A stretch of 48,194 nt of DNA from Kosakonia oryziphila (GTDB lineage: Bacteria; Pseudomonadota; Gammaproteobacteria; Enterobacterales; Enterobacteriaceae). Shown here piece by piece: positions 47,867 through 48,194 of the stretch (positions within the stretch are counted from its first letter, which is position 1; each line of letters begins with the position of its first letter). The stretch is from positions 1 through 48,194 of the forward strand of contig NZ_FMBC01000037.1 in the NCBI RefSeq assembly GCF_900094795.1, written 5' to 3'. The notes under the pieces are model-generated. The model was not told where the DNA came from and did not search any database. It saw only the letters and a program-made list of their open reading frames with translations. A program made the translations under genes and the position numbers.

Positions 47867-47871
47867 TGTAA
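47611..47871 (+). pseudogene. IS3 transposase OrfA, truncated
   Basis: MTKPVTASKKPRKQHTPEFR and ALKLAERIGIAAAARELSLY identify IS3 OrfA. The protein reads through the helix-turn-helix and most of the leucine zipper (EIARLKRQLAERDEELA), then meets an unnatural ATG-TAA where IS3 would continue ILQKAATYFAKRLK. The last 15 or so residues and orfB are missing because of the insertion at ~47867. Confidence 0.82.
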
Positions 47872-48194
47872 ATAGACCCGTTTTAGTTCCATGCATTTTT
47901 TGAGATCCCGGCCAAATAATGGTGCTGTCGATACTCCTCCGGCGTCATATTGTTCAGTGATTCATGAGGGCGTTCACAGTTATATTCTGACACCCATCTT
48001 TCCGTGATTTCCCGCACTTCATTCAGCGTTCTGAACAGATAAAAATCGAGTATTTCTGTACGGTATGTTCGGTTAAAGCGCTCAATAAAAGCGTTCTGCG
48101 TCGGCTTACCCGGCTGGATAAACTCCAGTTTTACTGCATGTTGCTCTGCCCATTCAGCCAGTGCAAGTGAGATAAATTCCGGACCATTATCCAT
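47867..48194 (-). mobile_element. IS3-family (IS407-like) element, 3' part, cut by the window edge
   Basis: The element starts with TG at 47867 and contains the last third of orfB. It lies inside the IS3 orfA. The opposite end and orfA are outside the window. Orientation is the same as the element at 1-300. Confidence 0.75.
47883..48194 (-). CDS. IS3-family transposase OrfB, C-terminal part
   Basis: The visible 103 residues are the end of an rve-type integrase domain. DNGPEFISLALAEWA supplies the second Asp of the DDE triad at the very window edge. FIQPGKPTQNAFIERFNRTY gives the catalytic Glu (NAFIERFN), and RPHESLNNMTPEEYRQHHYL is the typical C-terminus. It is partial because the window ends, not because of mutation. 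Confidence 0.88.
   Translation of the reverse strand: MDNGPEFISLALAEWAEQHAVKLEFIQPGKPTQNAFIERFNRTYRTEILDFYLFRTLNEVREITERWVSEYNCERPHESLNNMTPEEYRQHHYLAGISKNAWN

Overview
The window is chromosomal DNA from a member of the Enterobacteriaceae. Gene order follows the Escherichia coli 56-57 min region in inverted orientation (yfgJ-xseA-guaBA-yfgGF-ppx-ppk-purNM-upp-uraA-hda-yfgD-bepA-perM-hyfRJIHGFEDCBA-bcp-gcvR-dapA-bamC-purC-ypfJ-tmcA-ypfH-ypfN-dapE-yffB). Housekeeping proteins (GuaA, GuaB, Upp, DapA, GcvR) are close to the E. coli ones as I remember them. YfgJ, HyfR, HyfI, YfgG and BamC are clearly diverged, so this is probably a relative such as Citrobacter rather than E. coli itself. The genus cannot be fixed by eye.

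Layout. 1-1050 is a scar of mobile debris: an IS3-family orfA at the left edge, an IS66 tnpA/tnpB remnant, and a chimeric fragment joining a secretin core to an unrelated tail. 1154-4172 holds yfgJ, a protealysin-like M4 protease with its emfourin-type inhibitor (an insertion relative to E. coli K-12), and xseA. 4331-7488 is the PurR-controlled guaBA operon. 7562-10085 is an accessory block behind guaA, a site known to receive genomic islands. It carries a RelB/DinJ-ParE toxin-antitoxin pair, an orphan restriction-modification-type controller (C) protein with matching C-boxes, a truncated Ner/Nlp-like gene, an IS629-like remnant and a membrane-anchored metalloprotease-like protein whose HExxH motif is broken. 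10347-11615 has yfgG and a gutted yfgF.

11628-23450 is core metabolism and envelope quality control: polyphosphate turnover (ppk-ppx), purine synthesis (purMN), uracil salvage (upp-uraA), replication control (hda), yfgD, bepA and perM. 23518-36524 is the full hydrogenase-4 operon hyfABCDEFGHIJ plus its regulator hyfR, on the minus strand behind a recognisable sigma-54 promoter. The formate channel gene focB, which follows hyfR in K-12, is absent. 36793-46304 returns to core genes (bcp, gcvR, dapA-bamC, purC, ypfJ, tmcA, ypfH, ypfN, dapE, yffB).

46360-47490 is AT-rich accessory DNA with a small membrane protein and a translationally coupled pair (membrane-type protein plus DUF1493-like protein) that looks like an effector/immunity module. 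The right edge is an IS3 fragment interrupted by an IS407-like element. Synteny with E. coli therefore breaks at both ends (der expected on the left, acrD on the right), and both ends of the window lie inside IS3-family sequence. Shadow ORFs antisense to guaB, guaA, uraA, the hyf genes and others were left out.
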